A stretch of 37,305 nt of DNA, taken from assembly GCF_025934275.1 (NCBI RefSeq), contig NZ_JAICYI010000033.1:1-37305 (forward strand), in the 5' to 3' direction. A program made the translations under genes and the position numbers. Numbering within the stretch: the stretch's first letter is position 1; the number at the start of each line of letters is the position of its first letter. Under the pieces are notes generated by a model. It searched no databases, was not told the DNA's origin, and saw nothing but the letters and a program-made list of their open reading frames with translations. Shown here in pieces: positions 35,147 through 37,305 of the stretch. The DNA comes from Phenylobacterium sp. Lineage in GTDB: Bacteria > Pseudomonadota > Alphaproteobacteria > Caulobacterales > Caulobacteraceae.

Positions 35147-35686
35147 TCAGTTGACCGCGACGCGCCGGCCGACGATGCGGCCGCCGACGTGCTGCAGCAG
35201 GGCGTTGCTGTTGGGGTCGAAGACGTCGATCGTGAACGTTCCGTCGAACTGGGCGCCCTTCTGATCGAGGGTGACGTCCTCCTTGATGTTGACCTTGCCG
35301 TTGAGCGCGCCCGTGCCCGGATCGTAGCTCAGCGCGAAATGGTTCAGCTTGTAGCTGAACGGGCCGGTCTGGGCCCAGACGCCCAGGCAGAAGTTCTCGC
35401 TCGCGGGCGAGCGGCCGCCGCTGTTCATGATCTCGGTGCCATCGGCGTGCCACTGGGCGTAGCCGAAGTCGATCATGTTGCCGCCGGCGAAGAACTGAAC
35501 GCTCCACATGCCGATGATCGACGGCGTGCCCAGGTTGGCGCGCCAGAGCTGCGCCTCGGAGCCGCCGGTCCAGGCGGCCGGCGAAACCGTCGCCGTGTCG
35601 CCGCATCCGGCCCAGGCCGGCGCCGCCAGCGCCAGCGACCCGAGCGCCGCGAGGCCGAGCAGCGGCCCCCGACTGAATATTCCCAT
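35147..35686 (-). CDS. Secreted lipocalin-like hypothetical protein
   Basis: 179 residues from ATG 35684-35686, with GGAGG about 6 bases before it. Signal peptide about 1-26 (MGIFSRGPLLGLAALGSLALAAPAWA). The mature part repeats beta strands: MWSVQFFAGGNMIDFGYAQWHADGTEIMNSGG, ENFCLGVWAQTGPFSYKLNHFALSYD, then KVNIKEDVTLDQKGAQFDGTFTID. The WHADGTE..NSGG...FCLGVW..TGP..YKLNH pattern recurs in proteins annotated only as hypothetical across phyla and looks like an eight-strand barrel able to hold a small hydrophobic ligand. Its partner is the downstream secretin gene, so the two may be linked in export or sensing. Confidence 0.8.
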   Translation of the reverse strand: MGIFSRGPLLGLAALGSLALAAPAWAGCGDTATVSPAAWTGGSEAQLWRANLGTPSIIGMWSVQFFAGGNMIDFGYAQWHADGTEIMNSGGRSPASENFCLGVWAQTGPFSYKLNHFALSYDPGTGALNGKVNIKEDVTLDQKGAQFDGTFTIDVFDPNSNALLQHVGGRIVGRRVAVN

Positions 35687-35906
35687 CTCAACCTCCACCA
35701 ACGGACGCCCGGGCCAGCCCCGGGCGCTTGCGCAAGCATCCGCCGGAACAGCGGCCGGCGGCTCCGATTTCTGGCTGACGGACTCCCGATATCTCCCCGA
35801 TCTTCCCACGACTTACGCGCGTGACGCCGTCCCAGAAGCCAAGCTCTTGCGCTTCGGGCCCGAACAGCGGTCAATCGGCTCCGGCAGGCGGGGAGGCGGC
35901 AAAGCG

Positions 35907-37305
35907 ATGATCGGAGTTGGAGAAGGCGGGCGGCTGACGCGGCGGGGCGTGCTGGGCGCGGCGGCGGCGGCGGGGGCGCTGGGGGTGCTGGCCCGACCGC
36001 GCCTCGCGGGGGCCCGGACGCTGGCGCCCAGCGACAAGGTCAACCTGGCGGTGATCGGCGCCGGCGGCAAGGGCGCGGACGACATGTCCCGTCTCACCGA
36101 CCAGAACATCGTCGCCACCGTCGATGTCGACTACGACCGCGTGGCGCGCGGGATGCTGGACCAGCACTACCAGCTGCTGCCCACACGCACTGCGCTGAAG
36201 GCCGCCTACGACAAGGCCAAGCGCTACACCGACTATCGCCGGATGCTGGACCAGCAGAAGGACATTGACGCTGTCCTGATCGCCACGCCCGACCACCACC
36301 ACGCGGTGGCCGCGCGCTGGGCCATGGAGCGGGGCCTGCACGTCTATGTGCAGAAGCCGCTAACCTACACGGTGGAGGAGGGCCGCAGGCTCGCGGCTCT
36401 GGCGAAGGCCAATCCGAAGCTGGTCACGCAGATGGGCTGCCAGGGGCATTCCGGTGACGATGGGCGGCGCGTGGTGGAGCTGATTCGCGGCCACGCGATC
36501 GGCAAGGTGAAGGAGGTCCACGTGTGGACCAACCGGCCCGTCTGGCCGCAGGGCGTCTCGCGCCCGCCGCCGGAGCCGAAGCCCGCGGGGCTCGATTGGG
36601 CGACCTGGCTCGGCCCGGCCAACGTCGACTGGGGCTACAATCCGCAATATGCGGCCTTCAACTGGCGCGGCTGGGTCCCGTTCGGCTGCGGGGCGCTGGG
36701 CGACATGGGCGCCCACCTGATCGACTTTCCGTTCTGGGCGCTCGATCCCGGCCTCCCGACGAAGATCGAGACCCGGCACTCCCGCTGGCCCGGCAATCCG
36801 GACCTGTGGAGCACCAAGCGGCCCGCGGTGCTTGAGGGCTTTCCGCTGGCCGAGGTCGTCCATTACGAGTTCGCCCACGCGCCGAGGAACCTGGTCGAGG
36901 GCGGGCGGCTGCACATGACCTGGTACGACGGCGGCATCCTGCCGCCCACGCCGCCGGGCTTCCCCGCCGAGCTGCGCATGAACCCCGAAGGCGGCGTGCT
37001 GTTCGTCGGGACGAAGGGCATGCTGATGCATGAGACCTATGGCGAGAAGCCGGTGCTGATCGGCGAAGGGCTGGAGGCCAAGGCGGCCAGGATCCCGCAC
37101 AGCCTGCCGCGAATCGCCGGCGGCATGGCCGCGCACGAGCAGAACTGGATCCGCGCCATCCGCCGGGAGGAGAAGGTCTCCTGCCCGTTCGAGTACGGCG
37201 CCCGGCTGAACGAGACGATGATCCTGGGCATCGTCGCTCTGAAGGCCGACCAGCCGATCGCCTGGGACGCCGCCGCGGGCCGGGTCACCAACGTCGCTGA
37301 GGCCA
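35907..37305 (+). CDS. Tat-exported Gfo/Idh/MocA-family oxidoreductase, 3' partial
   Basis: At least 466 residues; the frame is still open at the right edge. It begins MIGVGEGGRLTRRGVLGAAAAAG, a twin-arginine signal with the RRxVL motif. The Rossmann NAD(P)-binding motif VNLAVIGAGGKGADD (about 45-59) follows, then VDVDYDRVARGML, DAVLIATPDHHHAVAARWAMERGLHVYVQKPLT (the conserved EKP-type lysine as QKP), and MGCQGHSGDDGRR. The second half has WLGPANVDWGYNP and GALGDMGAHLID. Secreted members of this family act on sugars or sugar amines, with tightly bound cofactor. The reaction here is unknown. ATG 35907 has a GGAGG-like run 10 bases upstream (35891-35895). Confidence 0.88.
   Translation, partial: MIGVGEGGRLTRRGVLGAAAAAGALGVLARPRLAGARTLAPSDKVNLAVIGAGGKGADDMSRLTDQNIVATVDVDYDRVARGMLDQHYQLLPTRTALKAAYDKAKRYTDYRRMLDQQKDIDAVLIATPDHHHAVAARWAMERGLHVYVQKPLTYTVEEGRRLAALAKANPKLVTQMGCQGHSGDDGRRVVELIRGHAIGKVKEVHVWTNRPVWPQGVSRPPPEPKPAGLDWATWLGPANVDWGYNPQYAAFNWRGWVPFGCGALGDMGAHLIDFPFWALDPGLPTKIETRHSRWPGNPDLWSTKRPAVLEGFPLAEVVHYEFAHAPRNLVEGGRLHMTWYDGGILPPTPPGFPAELRMNPEGGVLFVGTKGMLMHETYGEKPVLIGEGLEAKAARIPHSLPRIAGGMAAHEQNWIRAIRREEKVSCPFEYGARLNETMILGIVALKADQPIAWDAAAGRVTNVAEA

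Overview
The window is GC-rich, densely packed alphaproteobacterial chromosome. The gene set and order point to the order Caulobacterales, most likely a Phenylobacterium- or Caulobacter-like organism: an iscR-led SUF operon with two cysteine desulfurases, followed by a coiled-coil GGDEF protein and an RhlE-type helicase, a LexA box of the alphaproteobacterial GTTC-N7-GTTC form, DUF3606 and DUF6894 small proteins, and a TonB receptor/YfiR/sensor-kinase set. The assignment is inference from family content; no marker gene such as rRNA is present.

Left part (1-3417): an internally deleted winged-helix regulator remnant enters from the left edge. It faces a membrane hybrid histidine kinase, two overlapping small genes (one a 54-residue protein, one DUF3606) and a serine alpha/beta hydrolase, all on the minus strand.

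Core (3418-10833, plus strand): the iron-sulfur assembly operon iscR - IscS/NifS-type desulfurase - sufB - uncharacterised charged protein - sufC - sufD - sufS - sufT - sufA. The genes are joined by stop/start overlaps or gaps of 2-3 bases. The leader carries an IscR-like half-site and a strong GNRA-capped hairpin. SufS and the IscS-type enzyme mobilise sulfur, SufBCD is the scaffold, and SufA and SufT act in cluster transfer and maturation. No SufE or SufU lies here.

Middle (10850-20699, mostly minus): a small membrane protein, an enoyl-CoA hydratase, a diguanylate cyclase without the inhibitory I-site, RhlE, a cytochrome c-PQQ propeller dehydrogenase resembling polyvinyl alcohol dehydrogenase, an uncharacterised gene directly under a LexA box, a frameshifted SnoaL-like gene, a DUF6894 gene, a secreted type-B carboxylesterase and a secreted cytochrome c.

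Regulatory island (20700-22162): a small XRE regulator lies between two near-identical palindromes (TTCCCCT-GAY-AGGGGAA), followed by two small conserved proteins.

Efflux and enzymes (22169-29320): a MacB/LolCDE-like export operon (membrane fusion protein, ATPase, two permeases) diverges from an Abhydrolase_10 protein, a small hypothetical protein and a methyltransferase.

Right part (29362-37305): a TonB receptor, a YfiR-like periplasmic protein and a hybrid kinase with a CHASE8-like sensor form a likely envelope-signalling set. Next come an orphan short secretin behind a lipocalin-like secreted protein, and finally a Tat-exported Gfo/Idh/MocA oxidoreductase that runs off the right edge.
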